Origin: Syntrophobacterales bacterium Delta_02
GTDB lineage: Bacteria; Desulfobacterota; Syntrophorhabdia; Syntrophorhabdales; Syntrophorhabdaceae
NCBI GenBank assembly: GCA_001603955.1
Contig: LVAA01000020.1
Location: 1 to 60,251, forward strand
Length of the DNA stretch: 60,251 nucleotides
Reading direction: 5' to 3'
Both the position numbers and the translations under genes were made by a program. Under the pieces are notes generated by a model. That model searched no databases and was not told where the DNA came from. It saw only the letters and a list, made by a program, of their open reading frames with translations. Positions 17,935 through 26,545 of this stretch are shown here, one piece after another; position 1 is the stretch's first letter, and each line of letters opens with the position of its first letter.

Positions 17935-18492
17935 TTACTTGTTGATCTTCGTTATCTTCGTCCCCTGGAGGCCAAGTCCCGCCATGAGACCTTTCTGATC
18001 GAAGAAGAAGGCGTATACATCCGATTTTGCCGTGGTGGTTGTGATGCCTCCCGATGCTCCGACGTCGACGACGACGATGCTCGGTCCCGTGCCCAGTTCC
18101 CAACCGTCGCTCCTGTCGAGATATGTAAGAGCTGATTCACTCATGAAGAAAAGGGCGTAACCATACTTCTGAACCCCCGCCTGCAAGCCATAGGAAACGG
18201 AAACGGTGTTGTAGTAACCCGTGGTCCTTCCGCGTTTCATAAGGGCGCCCTCCCCGTACTGTCCTCCCACAATGAGGCCGCCCTTGGTTATTCCCGGGAA
18301 CACGAGGATCGCCGTCGCCTTTTCGCCGAGCGCTTTGGCGGGAGGCGATTTCGCGTACAACTTCTGAAGGGCCGCTTTTGCGTCACGGCTTATCTCTGCC
18401 GCCGATGCGGCGTCTGAGACATTGGCAGCGGCGAGTGTCATGCCAAGCACCAAGACGGAACAAAGGGCTGAAAGCGAGAATTTGCGCTTCAT
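17935..18492 (-). CDS. SYLF-domain (YSC84-like) lipid-binding periplasmic protein
   Basis: Start at ATG 18492, after GAGGTGACAGG; the mature protein follows a signal peptide ending near SDAASAAE. 185 residues. The SYLF domain is shown by KALGEKATAILVFPGITKGG, IVGGQYGEGAL, YYNTVSVSYGLQAGVQKYG and the closing FDQKGLMAGLGLQGTKITK. SYLF proteins bind membrane lipids; bacterial exported versions are poorly characterised. It is four bases from the next upstream gene, so the two are surely translated from one message. It belongs to the envelope block. Confidence 0.85.
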   Translation of the reverse strand: MKRKFSLSALCSVLVLGMTLAAANVSDAASAAEISRDAKAALQKLYAKSPPAKALGEKATAILVFPGITKGGLIVGGQYGEGALMKRGRTTGYYNTVSVSYGLQAGVQKYGYALFFMSESALTYLDRSDGWELGTGPSIVVVDVGASGGITTTTAKSDVYAFFFDQKGLMAGLGLQGTKITKINK

Positions 18493-18496
18493 CCTG

Positions 18497-18994
18497 TCAC
18501 CTCCTCTTTTCCGACGGTCCACCGGTATCAGCCAGCGGTATGGCCGCGGCAAGCTCGTAATTGACCGCCGCCGCGATCTTATTCTCGATCTGATAATACC
18601 GCATCACCTTCGAGTCAGGCAGGGTATTGCGAAACAAGGGAAGGTATGCTGTACGAAGCTTCAACTGCAGCCTCTCGATCGTCAGATACTCGTCGAGGAG
18701 CTTTTTCGCCGTATCGTTGCTCATCTTCGAGCGGGCTTCTGCGTAATCCCTGATCAGTTTCACGAGACGGGTCCGAAGAAGGAAGAGTTCGTTCTGATAC
18801 TGTTCGTATACAGGCCAAAACGCCTTCGCTTCAGTCTGGGTCAGCTGCATGTTCTGAGCGACGAGGAGCTTCTTGTCCGCCCTCGCCTTCTCAAGAACGA
18901 TCTGCATGTTGTCGGCGGGTCTGTCCTGCGCCCAGAGCGGTAAGACGATCACCGCCACAACCACGCACGCGAGGATTCCTTTCAAGATTCTCAT
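18497..18994 (-). CDS. Periplasmic Spy/CpxP-like helical protein
   Basis: 165 residues with a signal peptide (ILACVVVAVIVLPLWAQD). The mature part is almost wholly helical, with LTQTEAKAFWPVYEQYQNEL, a motif seen in small periplasmic proteins often grouped near Spy/CpxP, but the LTxxQ repeats diagnostic of Spy are imperfect. A chaperone-like or stress function is possible only by analogy. A GGGGGAAGA precedes the ATG. The stop is followed after only four bases by the SYLF start. Confidence 0.6.
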   Translation of the reverse strand: MRILKGILACVVVAVIVLPLWAQDRPADNMQIVLEKARADKKLLVAQNMQLTQTEAKAFWPVYEQYQNELFLLRTRLVKLIRDYAEARSKMSNDTAKKLLDEYLTIERLQLKLRTAYLPLFRNTLPDSKVMRYYQIENKIAAAVNYELAAAIPLADTGGPSEKRR

Positions 18995-19038
18995 TCTTCC
19001 CCCTTGCCCGGATGTTCCGGGTTCTGTGTCGCCTGTGT

Positions 19039-21414
19039 TTACTGTCGAGCCAGGGCGAGCCTGATGGCATGTTCCGGGTCGACCACTTGACCCTCACCCT
19101 CCGTTTCGTCGCCGATCGCCAGCTGAACTCCCTTGACGGTGCCGTTGAACCGGTTGTCGCGGGAACCGTAGTCGGGGGAAACGGGGGCACCGCTGTCCTC
19201 GCCGACGTCACAGCCGTCATCGGCGGAGAAGACGAGGGCCAGGGTAGCGGGAATGTTGCCCTCGCCGACCTTTTCGCCGTCGCTGTACAGGCTTACCGTG
19301 CCGCCCTTGCCCATCCCGCCTCCGGCGTAGGCGAACTCCATGCGCACCTGATGTTGTCCTGCGGGGAGCCGGCTGGCAGCTTCGACGAAGAAACGCTCGA
19401 AGCCCCCCCAGTTGTAGCAGTATTTGAGCTTGCCGTCCTTCGCGTACAGGCTCCAGCCGCCGATGTTCGCGCCCTGGGAGATGATCACCCCCTCAGCCCC
19501 CTCGTCCGGCACGACTATCTCGGCCGTGACGGAGTGCGACTTGTTCTTGAGGTTGAGGACGCAGTTCTCCAGGAGACGGCCCATACCGCCGAAGAGAAGC
19601 TGGGTCTTGCCCTTGATCAGCACCGGCCGCCCGGCGGTGTCCGGGTTCATCTTCTCCATCATGCGGTCGTCCAGGGGCAGTACCTTGTAGCGCGTCGCCT
19701 CTATCAGCCAGAGGCGCTGCAGTTCGTGGAGCTTCTGTGGGTTTTCCCTGGCCACGTCCTTCGCCTGGCTCCAGTCGATATTTGTGTCGTAGAGTTCCCA
19801 GATGTCGTCGTCGAAGGGGGGTACCTTTGCCGAAATGTCCGCCCAGGGCGTCCGGTGTTTCGTTACAGCAGTCCAACCCTTGTGATAGATGCCGCGATTG
19901 CCGAACATCTCGAAGTATTGCGTTTCATGCCGCTCGCCAGCGCTGGCGTCATTGAAGGAGTAGAGCATGCTGATCCCCTCGATCGGGTCTTGCGGGATGC
20001 CGTTCACCACCATGGGCTCCGGGAGCCCCGCCGCCTCGAGGATTGTCGGAGCCACGTCGATGATGTGGGAGAACTGGGAACGGATCTCGCCGGCGGGCCG
20101 GATTCCCTTCGGCCAGTGCACAATGGTGGCGTTGCGCGTGCCGCCCCAGTGCGAAGCGACCTGCTTCGTCCACTGGTAAGGCGTGTTCATGGCGTGGGCC
20201 CAGCCCACGGCATAGTGGTTGTACGAATCGGGTCCTCCGAGCTTGTCGATGCGCTCCATCAGGAACTCGGGTGTCTCGAGCGATTGCAGCATGTTGAAGT
20301 AGCTCATCTCATTGTAGCAGCCGTTAATCGACCCCTCGGCCGAGGCCCCGTTGTCGCCGATTATGTAGTAGACCAGTGTCTCCTCCAGGATCCCGAGTTT
20401 TTCCAGTCCATCCACCAATCGGCCCACGTGGTGGTCGGTGTACTCCAGGAAGCCCGCATACACTTCCATCTGCCGCCGCAGCACCGGTTTGAACGCCTCC
20501 GGCATTTCGTCCCACGCAGGGATCTCGCTGTGGCGCGCGGTCAGCTGGCAGTCTGCAGGGATGACGCCGAGATTCTTCTGTCGGGCGATGATCTCTTCGC
20601 GGAGCTTGTCCCAGCCTCCGTCGAACTTGCCCTTGTATCTGTCCGCCCACTCCTTCGGCACGTGGTGGGGAGCGTGGGTGGCACCGGGCGCGAAGTAGAT
20701 GAAGAAGGGTTTGTCCGGTGTCAGCGCCTTCTGCTGGGATACCCAGGCCATGGCCTTGTCGGTCATGTCCTCCATCAGGTGATAGCCCTCCTCGGGCGTC
20801 CTCTTCGTCTCGACGGGCGTGGTCCCCTCGTAGAGAGTCGGGTAATACTGGTTCGCCTCGCCGCCGATGAAGCCGTAGAAGTATTCGAAGCCACCACCAC
20901 CTGTGGGCCAGGCGTCGAACGGCCCTGCCGGGCTTGCCTCCCAGACGGGCACCTCGTGGCACTTGCCAAACTGCGCAGTGCTGTAGCCGTTGAGCTTCAG
21001 TGTCCGGGCCAGCGGCGACATGGAGTTGGGCAGCACCGAGGAGTAGCCCGGTGCGCCGGTGGCTATCTCCGTGATGCCTCCCATCCCCGCCGAGTGATGG
21101 TTGCGTCCGGTCAGCAAGGCCTGGCGGCTTGGGGAGCACAGAGCTGTGGTGTGAAAGCGGTTATACTTCAAGCCGCCCTGGGCCAGTTTCTCGGCGGTCG
21201 GCGTCCGGCAGGGTCCGCCGAAGGCGCTGGAGGCGCCGAAGCCCACATCGTCGAGCAGGACGATCAGGACGTTGGGTGCGCCTTCCGGGGGGCGGAGCTG
21301 GGCTATCGGCGGGAGCTTGCTGTCGGGATCCTTTGCATCGTAGGCGACGAACCGGGGCCGTTGCGTGTTGGGCATCGGCAGATGGGAACGGTCTTTCCTC
21401 TCCTGTGCATTCAT
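19039..21414 (-). CDS. Cys-type arylsulfatase (long form)
   Basis: Start at ATG 21414, after CAACAGGAGGAG; 791 residues. The formylglycine motif is Cys93-Ser-Pro-Ser-Arg97 (TALCSPSRQALLTG). The metal-binding start PNVLIVLLDDVGFG, the GITEIATGAPGYSS stretch and FAPGATHAPHHVPKEW are typical of the roughly 780-residue AtsA-like group. The enzyme hydrolyses sulfate esters after Cys is converted to formylglycine. No signal peptide is seen, so it probably acts in the cytoplasm, where the co-encoded radical SAM maturase (28046-29281) would modify it. The last about 200 residues form the beta-rich C-terminal domain (WSLYAKDGKLKYCYNW). Natural substrate unknown. Confidence 0.92.
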   Translation of the reverse strand: MNAQERKDRSHLPMPNTQRPRFVAYDAKDPDSKLPPIAQLRPPEGAPNVLIVLLDDVGFGASSAFGGPCRTPTAEKLAQGGLKYNRFHTTALCSPSRQALLTGRNHHSAGMGGITEIATGAPGYSSVLPNSMSPLARTLKLNGYSTAQFGKCHEVPVWEASPAGPFDAWPTGGGGFEYFYGFIGGEANQYYPTLYEGTTPVETKRTPEEGYHLMEDMTDKAMAWVSQQKALTPDKPFFIYFAPGATHAPHHVPKEWADRYKGKFDGGWDKLREEIIARQKNLGVIPADCQLTARHSEIPAWDEMPEAFKPVLRRQMEVYAGFLEYTDHHVGRLVDGLEKLGILEETLVYYIIGDNGASAEGSINGCYNEMSYFNMLQSLETPEFLMERIDKLGGPDSYNHYAVGWAHAMNTPYQWTKQVASHWGGTRNATIVHWPKGIRPAGEIRSQFSHIIDVAPTILEAAGLPEPMVVNGIPQDPIEGISMLYSFNDASAGERHETQYFEMFGNRGIYHKGWTAVTKHRTPWADISAKVPPFDDDIWELYDTNIDWSQAKDVARENPQKLHELQRLWLIEATRYKVLPLDDRMMEKMNPDTAGRPVLIKGKTQLLFGGMGRLLENCVLNLKNKSHSVTAEIVVPDEGAEGVIISQGANIGGWSLYAKDGKLKYCYNWGGFERFFVEAASRLPAGQHQVRMEFAYAGGGMGKGGTVSLYSDGEKVGEGNIPATLALVFSADDGCDVGEDSGAPVSPDYGSRDNRFNGTVKGVQLAIGDETEGEGQVVDPEHAIRLALARQ

Positions 21415-21452
21415 TTCTCCTCCTGTTGTCTCTATGACTGTTGATCTCTCCT

Positions 21453-21860
21453 TCATTTGATCCTATGTCTTCTCAATGAATGGCGGTTGATCCGGGCGAT
21501 GCGATTTATCGGGCCGCGGATCAAAAGATAGGGGATGATCGCGAGAACGATGGCCACGAGGAAGGCCTCGAGCGGGTAGAACCAGCGAAGCTCCATGATC
21601 TGATAGGCCGCATCAATGATGATGGCGAGGATGAAGATGCGGCCAACGGACTTCCATCCATCGCGCAGCATCTCCTTCCTGTCCTGGGGATCGGTAAAGA
21701 TAGCCCAGAAATACGCAGGTCGGCCGTTCTTTGCATCCTTGAGCCCGGAGCGCACGGCGAAGATAATGGCCATCAGGGGTTGAAGAACGAGCCGGAACTT
21801 CATCGGCCCGCTCACACGATCTATCAGATTATCAATTATGCGAGACAACCATTCGTCCAT
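21453..21860 (-). CDS. Small membrane protein of unknown function
   Basis: Start at ATG 21860, after AAGGAGCCCC; 135 residues. An amphipathic N-terminus (DEWLSRIIDNLIDRVSG) is followed by a hydrophobic stretch (RLVLQPLMAIIFAV), then two strong membrane helices (IFILAIIIDAAYQIM and PLEAFLVAIVLAIIPYLLI), ending in a basic tail. I do not recognise a family. It lies between the DUF1622 gene and the sulfatase gene, all in one orientation, which suggests an operon and a membrane partner role. Confidence 0.65.
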   Translation of the reverse strand: MDEWLSRIIDNLIDRVSGPMKFRLVLQPLMAIIFAVRSGLKDAKNGRPAYFWAIFTDPQDRKEMLRDGWKSVGRIFILAIIIDAAYQIMELRWFYPLEAFLVAIVLAIIPYLLIRGPINRIARINRHSLRRHRIK

Positions 21861-21938
21861 GGTCGGGGCTCCTTTTACATAACCCTTGCCTCGAGGCCTC
21901 ATCCCCTCGGGGCGATCTTCATACACATCCCGTTCGGG

Positions 21939-22304
21939 TCATTCTTTGCGGTTCGTCCGGACGTCCGTTTTCCACGGCCAGTGTCCTTCGATCTCCACCA
22001 CGATGGACCAGCTCAGAAAGGTGCGGATGATCACCAGGAGGCCCAGTTCGACTATGTTTCGGAACGTCGGATCGAGAGTCACCGTCCTGATGATGTCCGC
22101 GGCGATCAGGAACTCAAGGCCAAGCAGCAAGCCCTTTCCGATCTTCTCTTTGAGCAATGGGTAGGCATCACGGACCTTCGTGGCGCGGTGGAAAGCGTAC
22201 CGTCCTATGCCGTGAACGATAGCACCCACAATGATGAGCGCCGCCAGGACCTCGATACCCGTGGACAGCAGTTCTATTGATTCCCTGACCACCTCGGATC
22301 TCAT
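21939..22304 (-). CDS. DUF1622 family small membrane protein
   Basis: 121 residues with three hydrophobic segments: about 14-34 (TGIEVLAALIIVGAIVHGIG), 58-75 (LLLGLEFLIAADIIRTV, a conserved DUF1622 block) and 84-104. The product is an inner-membrane protein of unknown function. DUF1622 genes are often found beside other small stress-linked membrane proteins. Here it directly follows the pLGIC-like gene in transcription order, 76 bases apart. No strong ribosome-binding site is seen beyond AGGATGAG. Confidence 0.78.
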   Translation of the reverse strand: MRSEVVRESIELLSTGIEVLAALIIVGAIVHGIGRYAFHRATKVRDAYPLLKEKIGKGLLLGLEFLIAADIIRTVTLDPTFRNIVELGLLVIIRTFLSWSIVVEIEGHWPWKTDVRTNRKE

Positions 22305-22380
22305 CCTTCACCCCCGGTCAACCATGTTGTGTATGCGAATTCCAATGTCAAGACCCGCATCCGCATCAGCACGCCTCCCA

Positions 22381-23508
22381 TCACGATCGTGCCGCAAGGG
22401 GCAGGATCAGATTGACGGCTCCGTACCCGATGAAGATCGCCGCAAAGGACGCCATGTCGAAGACACGCGATAACCGTTCCCTGCCCATTGTGTCCATTAT
22501 GTGGAGCGATACGGCAGATTGTGCAAGGGCGAGAAAAATGGTCGCCAGGCCGACGCCGTTGACGATATTGGCGAGGCTGATGTGTTCAGACGGGGGAAGC
22601 AGCGTAACAACAGTAATGTTGTTCCCCACAGCCGCGAAGAATGCCCCGACTGCGAGCCCGAAACGGGGGTCGACGTGGATCGGCCGAATGAAGAAGACGA
22701 TCAGCGTGATGGCAACAGAGGCATAGAGGGCCTGGAAGAGTTTCAAATAGACGGCTCCGCTGGGCGGGACGACCAGAAGGCCCGCGACAAGGACCGAGTG
22801 GGTCCTGCCGATGCCGGCATACTCCCCTCTGCCTGGTTCCCCCGTGCCGTACCTCTGCAACCCCACAACCGCCACTTCCTTCCTTATCCTGATACCTTGA
22901 GGCAGAATCAGATGACTGATGTCAATACCGCGGCCGTCGCGCACAAATCTCAGTTTGTCCGTTCCATCGATCCCGTCCATCAATCCTATGGCCAGACCTT
23001 CGTTACTGAAAGGAAAACGGGCGGCATCGAAGACCTTGCTGATGCGGGCTTTAAGACGGTACTGCTCATAGTGCATTCCATTTCTAAGGCCGGCCGCGAT
23101 CTCTTCCTTTTCCAGGATCGTGCCGTTCACTATCCGAAGGTTCCGACCGGGATCCACGGACGCTTTCTCCCAGCGAAACCAGACATCAAATTCAGCCGTC
23201 CAGTTTGCCTCTCTGAGTTCGATATCGCTGATGCGGTTAAAGGAGACGGCCGCATAGACATCGACAGGTTCTTCGGAACGCCCTGTTCCCGCAACGGGAG
23301 GTGAAATATCCTGCCCCTGCCCGCTGAAGGTCCGCATCCATGCCTGCTGATGTTCCCTTGTTTGCATTTTATAGCCTTGAAGCAGCGTGACGCCGAAATA
23401 GCCGCCGACCGCGTAGACGAGAAGAATCCAAACCGTCCACGCGATGACAAAGCACCAGCCGCCTCGCTTCAACCCCTCCTTTTCTATCCATGCCTGCGGT
23501 CCCTGCAC
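22381..23508 (-). CDS. Divergent pLGIC-like membrane protein with extra N-terminal helix
   Basis: 375 residues. A hydrophobic helix (about 18-45, WCFVIAWTVWILLVYAVGG) precedes a soluble domain (75-235) with VYAAVSFNRISDIELREANW and TAEFDVWFRWE, sequence reminiscent of the first strands of the Cys-loop-type ligand-binding fold, and RFPFSNEGLAIGL in place of the usual FPFDxQ loop. Four or five hydrophobic helices fill residues 237-372 (FQALYASVAITLIVFFIRP, ATIFLALAQSAVSL). I infer a divergent ligand-gated channel relative, although function could differ. The preceding sulfatase relic ends 19 bases upstream of this start. Confidence 0.55.
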   Translation of the reverse strand: MQGPQAWIEKEGLKRGGWCFVIAWTVWILLVYAVGGYFGVTLLQGYKMQTREHQQAWMRTFSGQGQDISPPVAGTGRSEEPVDVYAAVSFNRISDIELREANWTAEFDVWFRWEKASVDPGRNLRIVNGTILEKEEIAAGLRNGMHYEQYRLKARISKVFDAARFPFSNEGLAIGLMDGIDGTDKLRFVRDGRGIDISHLILPQGIRIRKEVAVVGLQRYGTGEPGRGEYAGIGRTHSVLVAGLLVVPPSGAVYLKLFQALYASVAITLIVFFIRPIHVDPRFGLAVGAFFAAVGNNITVVTLLPPSEHISLANIVNGVGLATIFLALAQSAVSLHIMDTMGRERLSRVFDMASFAAIFIGYGAVNLILPLAARS

Positions 23509-23527
23509 GATCGTGTCTCCTTCCGCG

Positions 23528-23767
23528 CTACTGCCGTGCCGTGATCGCCATCAGTTCCGCTTCTTCGTTCTTTATGACATCTCCGCTGACGTCGATGGTT
23601 ACACTGTAAATGATGCCCGTGAACTCAAATGGCGGATCATAGAAAGGCGCGAGAGGTGCTCATTCCTTCGCTTTGAGCAGTTTGGGCCATACCGGCTCCG
23701 AAACGTCGAATGTACGACCGATCACGCCGGGAAAGGCTGTTCCTGGTTTATACTCTTTCAGCGACAT
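23528..23767 (-). pseudogene. Arylsulfatase relic: N- and C-termini fused, centre deleted, one in-frame stop
   Basis: Exactly 80 codons on the minus strand, starting at an ATG (23767) after a strong AAGGAGGAAATCG. The first 35 residues (MSLKEYKPGTAFPGVIGRTF, then ...LLKAKE) are the classical beginning of long arylsulfatases. Next comes TGA where intact genes have Gly (compare PPEGAPN in the sulfatase at 19039-21414). The same frame continues for 43 residues and ends FTGIIYSVTIDVSG...ITARQ, the classical sulfatase C-terminus; the intact window copy also ends ALARQ. About 700 central residues including the active site are missing. The relic cannot be an active sulfatase. It lies between DUF1254 and the pLGIC-like gene, 15 bases from the former. 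Confidence 0.8.
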
Positions 23768-23782
23768 GACGATTTCCTCCTT

Positions 23783-25351
23783 TTAATCCGTTGGTTCGAT
23801 CTCACCCGGCCGCCACGTCTTGTCGAACCAGGGATCCAGAGGGCCGTAGAGCCTGAGGATGACAAACCAGCCTTTACGCGGGACGGTCTGGATCCAGTTG
23901 GCCTCCTTTCCTGGTGGTGCCTTTGGCCCAAAGCAGAGGTCTACCGATCCGTCGGGATTGCGAACGAGGTTGTCGCGTTTGCTGTTCTTGCTCGGGAATG
24001 GCTGGCCGGTCTGCAGTTCCGACCGGGTCTGCGGATCGTAGATGACCACGGACCAGAAATCTTTGGCGGGCACGTTGGCTGGGATGGTCAGCTTGTAGGT
24101 TTTGCCTCCGTCAAGGTAGTCGCCGTTCCGGTCCGCGTATGCCCCGGCATACTGAGACCCTTTGCCGACCATCTTCTCGACCATGGCCGGGGTGTTGACC
24201 GTAGCCAGGTAAAAATAGAGCGTGCGCGCGTCGAGGTAGCGGCCGCCCTTGCCGCCGCTCCTTAACCACTCGTAGCTGCCGCCAACGAAAACGTTAACCC
24301 AAGCGCTGTTGGGATAGTAATGTATACCTTCAAGTCGCGGCTGGAAGGCGATAGCCCGGGCCGTCGCGTTGGCGATGGCTGCCGCATCGGTGAGGATCCT
24401 TTTCATCCTTGCGTCAGGTGAAAAAGGTTTGCCCTTTTCGATTCCCACGGCAGCAAAAAGACCTCGCAGTTCAGCGTCAAGCATCGACACGGGTTCACGT
24501 TCGATCACATCATGGAGTTCCTCGTAAAACTCAAACGTGCTGGCGTGAATAGTGTTAAAGTTCTTACCGGATCCGTCTATGAATACCATCCTGGGCGGGT
24601 TGTCTTTCCTTGCCAAAGGATATACCTTGAGACCTTTCTTGAACATCTCCGTCGCCGCATCGGGTTTGCCGTCAACGAGGAAACCGCGAAGTATAAGCCA
24701 GTTGACGTAACTGGTGGATTTGGACACATAATATCTCTCACCGTCAACCTCGGCCTCAATTCCGCCGACTCTCGGACCGAGCTCGCCCTTGTAATCCGGA
24801 GGCAGTATCAGGTATTTGCCTCCGGCGCCCCTGTCCGGTCCGGGCATGCCCATGTCGGTGACGAAGCGGAAAAAGGCATCGTTCACCGTGCCTGGTCCGC
24901 ATTTCGGCGGGATCTCGACCACCGTGGGGCCGTCTTTCTTAAGGTCGAGAAAGACGGAGCAATATACCGTATCGGTGTTGCCGGTGAGGAGCAGCGGGTT
25001 CGAATCCAGCAACTTGTCCGTTATCATGACCTTATTGAATGAGTCGGCCCCCATCCCGGCCATGCCCCGGCGTAATGCCTCCATGGACGCCGCGGGAATG
25101 CCGTTCAGGAATGTTTCGACACCCCGGATCAGGTCAAGGTTGTCATAGACCTTTTGCGCCGTCGCTCTGCTCGGCAGGCCGTCGAAGAATTCGAGCGTCC
25201 CGATCCGAGTCTCGACTCTGTCGGGTGTCATGATCTCCGCCGGGATCGCGTTGTTATACCCGGGCGTCGGCTTCTCAGCGTCGACCCCTGTCGCCAGGCA
25301 GATCAGCGTCAGTAAAGCCGCGAACGTTGCAAGAAAGCGACTGCTCTTCAT
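23783..25351 (-). CDS. DUF1254/DUF1214 secreted protein
   Basis: 522 residues with a signal peptide (TFAALLTLICLATGVDAE). The first half fits DUF1254 (TGNTDTVYCSVFLDLKKDGP, then GKYLILPPDYKG) and the last third DUF1214 (AYADRNGDYLDGGKTYKLTI, DFWSVVIYDPQTRSEL, RKGWFVILRLYGP). Members are probably periplasmic; the biochemical function is not established. DUF1254 genes commonly travel with arylsulfatases and other envelope genes, as here. GTAGGTTATG-type sequence with AAGGAGG precedes the ATG. Confidence 0.88.
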   Translation of the reverse strand: MKSSRFLATFAALLTLICLATGVDAEKPTPGYNNAIPAEIMTPDRVETRIGTLEFFDGLPSRATAQKVYDNLDLIRGVETFLNGIPAASMEALRRGMAGMGADSFNKVMITDKLLDSNPLLLTGNTDTVYCSVFLDLKKDGPTVVEIPPKCGPGTVNDAFFRFVTDMGMPGPDRGAGGKYLILPPDYKGELGPRVGGIEAEVDGERYYVSKSTSYVNWLILRGFLVDGKPDAATEMFKKGLKVYPLARKDNPPRMVFIDGSGKNFNTIHASTFEFYEELHDVIEREPVSMLDAELRGLFAAVGIEKGKPFSPDARMKRILTDAAAIANATARAIAFQPRLEGIHYYPNSAWVNVFVGGSYEWLRSGGKGGRYLDARTLYFYLATVNTPAMVEKMVGKGSQYAGAYADRNGDYLDGGKTYKLTIPANVPAKDFWSVVIYDPQTRSELQTGQPFPSKNSKRDNLVRNPDGSVDLCFGPKAPPGKEANWIQTVPRKGWFVILRLYGPLDPWFDKTWRPGEIEPTD

Positions 25352-25538
25352 AACCTACCTCCTTGTGCAAGATGGATTTGTCGTCACAGGATGGGGATCC
25401 GTGCTTGCCAGCTCGTGCCTCGGCATAAGCCCTCTCATATCTTTCCTGCTGTATATGCGTGCATTTCCTTCTGCCGGAGGCCCTTCTTTGTCAACCGCGC
25501 ACCCTGTTCGGCTGGTCGTTTGGATGTCCTGACCGGCG

Positions 25539-26393
25539 TTACTGATCGATGTCCAGTCGATAGGCCAACGCCTCAGCCTCGCCTTGGCAGTCTCGCGACG
25601 GCTTGAGACCTCTGGCTCGCACCGCCGCGATCTCCGCCCTGGCGGCCTCGATGTCGGCACGAAAGGCCGGATCGGCGTGGAGTCGGCCGACAGCGGCGGC
25701 GCCCATGCAGCGGCCTTCGACCACGTCGCTATGCCAGTGGACGTTGCAAATGACACGGCTTTCACCGAAGGCCCGGCCCCGGGCGAGGATCGCATCAGCC
25801 CGGTCGGGGGCGATCTCGACGAGGATGAGCGACCATGCCCAGCCGAGAGCGCTATGCCCGGAAGGGTAGGACCCGTCCTTCTTCAAGTGTTCCTCTTCAT
25901 CCGGTGTACAGGTCGGTTCCTTGTTCAGAACAAAGGGGCGAGTACGATCGTAATGATCCTTTGCGGCGTAGGTAGAAAGTCCCGCATCAGCCAGGGAGCG
26001 GCGCAGCAGCATATAGACACGGGGCGTTTCCCGTTCCGTGATCGGGGCTCCCAGGGCACAGGAGAATGTGCCCGCGGCTTCGGGAAAGTTAAGGCGCGCG
26101 TCTTTGGTCGCAAGCGTCCAGCGGGCCGTCCCGCGCAGGGCCAGGCCTCTCCGGCTGACCTCCTCATCGAGCGCCTGTGCGGCCGAGCCTTCGGCGGGAG
26201 GTGGGGGAAGAAGTCGCAGGCTGTTTGGGAGCTCCTGCGATTCCAAGTACCCGGCCAGGCTTCCCGGCCGTATCTCCGGCACTGCGGCAGGCTTACCCTG
26301 CCCGCTCAAAGCACTACATCCCGTGATGACTGTAATGCAGGACAGAGCAACGAGGGCTCTGACCTGCGCAGAGAGAATGTTGATCATGTTCAA
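25539..26393 (-). CDS. Class A acid phosphatase (PAP2 superfamily), probable lipoprotein
   Basis: 284 residues. The vanadium-haloperoxidase-like phosphatase motif is complete: KDHYDRTRPF, then GSYPSGHSALGW, then SRVICNVHWHSDVVEGR, with the catalytic His of HSD. This is the class A nonspecific acid phosphatase pattern (PhoN/AphA1-like). The N-terminus has a hydrophobic stretch ending in a lipobox-like VITGC, so it may be a lipoprotein in the periplasm. It would release phosphate from organic monoesters. It is encoded between the DUF1254 gene and the second sulfatase, with 187 and 152 base gaps that may contain regulatory hairpins. Confidence 0.88.
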   Translation of the reverse strand: MNMINILSAQVRALVALSCITVITGCSALSGQGKPAAVPEIRPGSLAGYLESQELPNSLRLLPPPPAEGSAAQALDEEVSRRGLALRGTARWTLATKDARLNFPEAAGTFSCALGAPITERETPRVYMLLRRSLADAGLSTYAAKDHYDRTRPFVLNKEPTCTPDEEEHLKKDGSYPSGHSALGWAWSLILVEIAPDRADAILARGRAFGESRVICNVHWHSDVVEGRCMGAAAVGRLHADPAFRADIEAARAEIAAVRARGLKPSRDCQGEAEALAYRLDIDQ

Positions 26394-26411
26394 TTACCCT
26401 GACCCTCTCCA

Positions 26412-26451
26412 GATCGGAGTGCGGAATGTTCTGCACTTCCGCACCCCGATC
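26412..26451. repeat. 15-bp inverted repeat between sulfatase and acid phosphatase genes
   Basis: GATCGGAGTGCGGAA and TTCCGCACCCCGATC pair with one mismatch around a ten-base loop. A second short repeat, CTGATC/GATCAG, follows at 26461-26477. No U-run follows on either strand, so it is not an obvious terminator. Confidence 0.6.
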
Positions 26452-26545
26452 CGCTACCTCCTGATCATGGCGATCAGCAGTGGCAATAAGGTTCGCAGCA
26501 TTGCCTTCCCGGGTTTTCCCGGTCTTGTCTTCGATTCGCCTGCCC

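Noticed and set aside
19012..21444. An 810-codon open frame on the + strand opposite the long sulfatase
   Set aside because: It is exactly antisense to a gene with full sulfatase motifs and shows no domain or ribosome-binding site; long antisense frames are expected in GC-rich codon usage.
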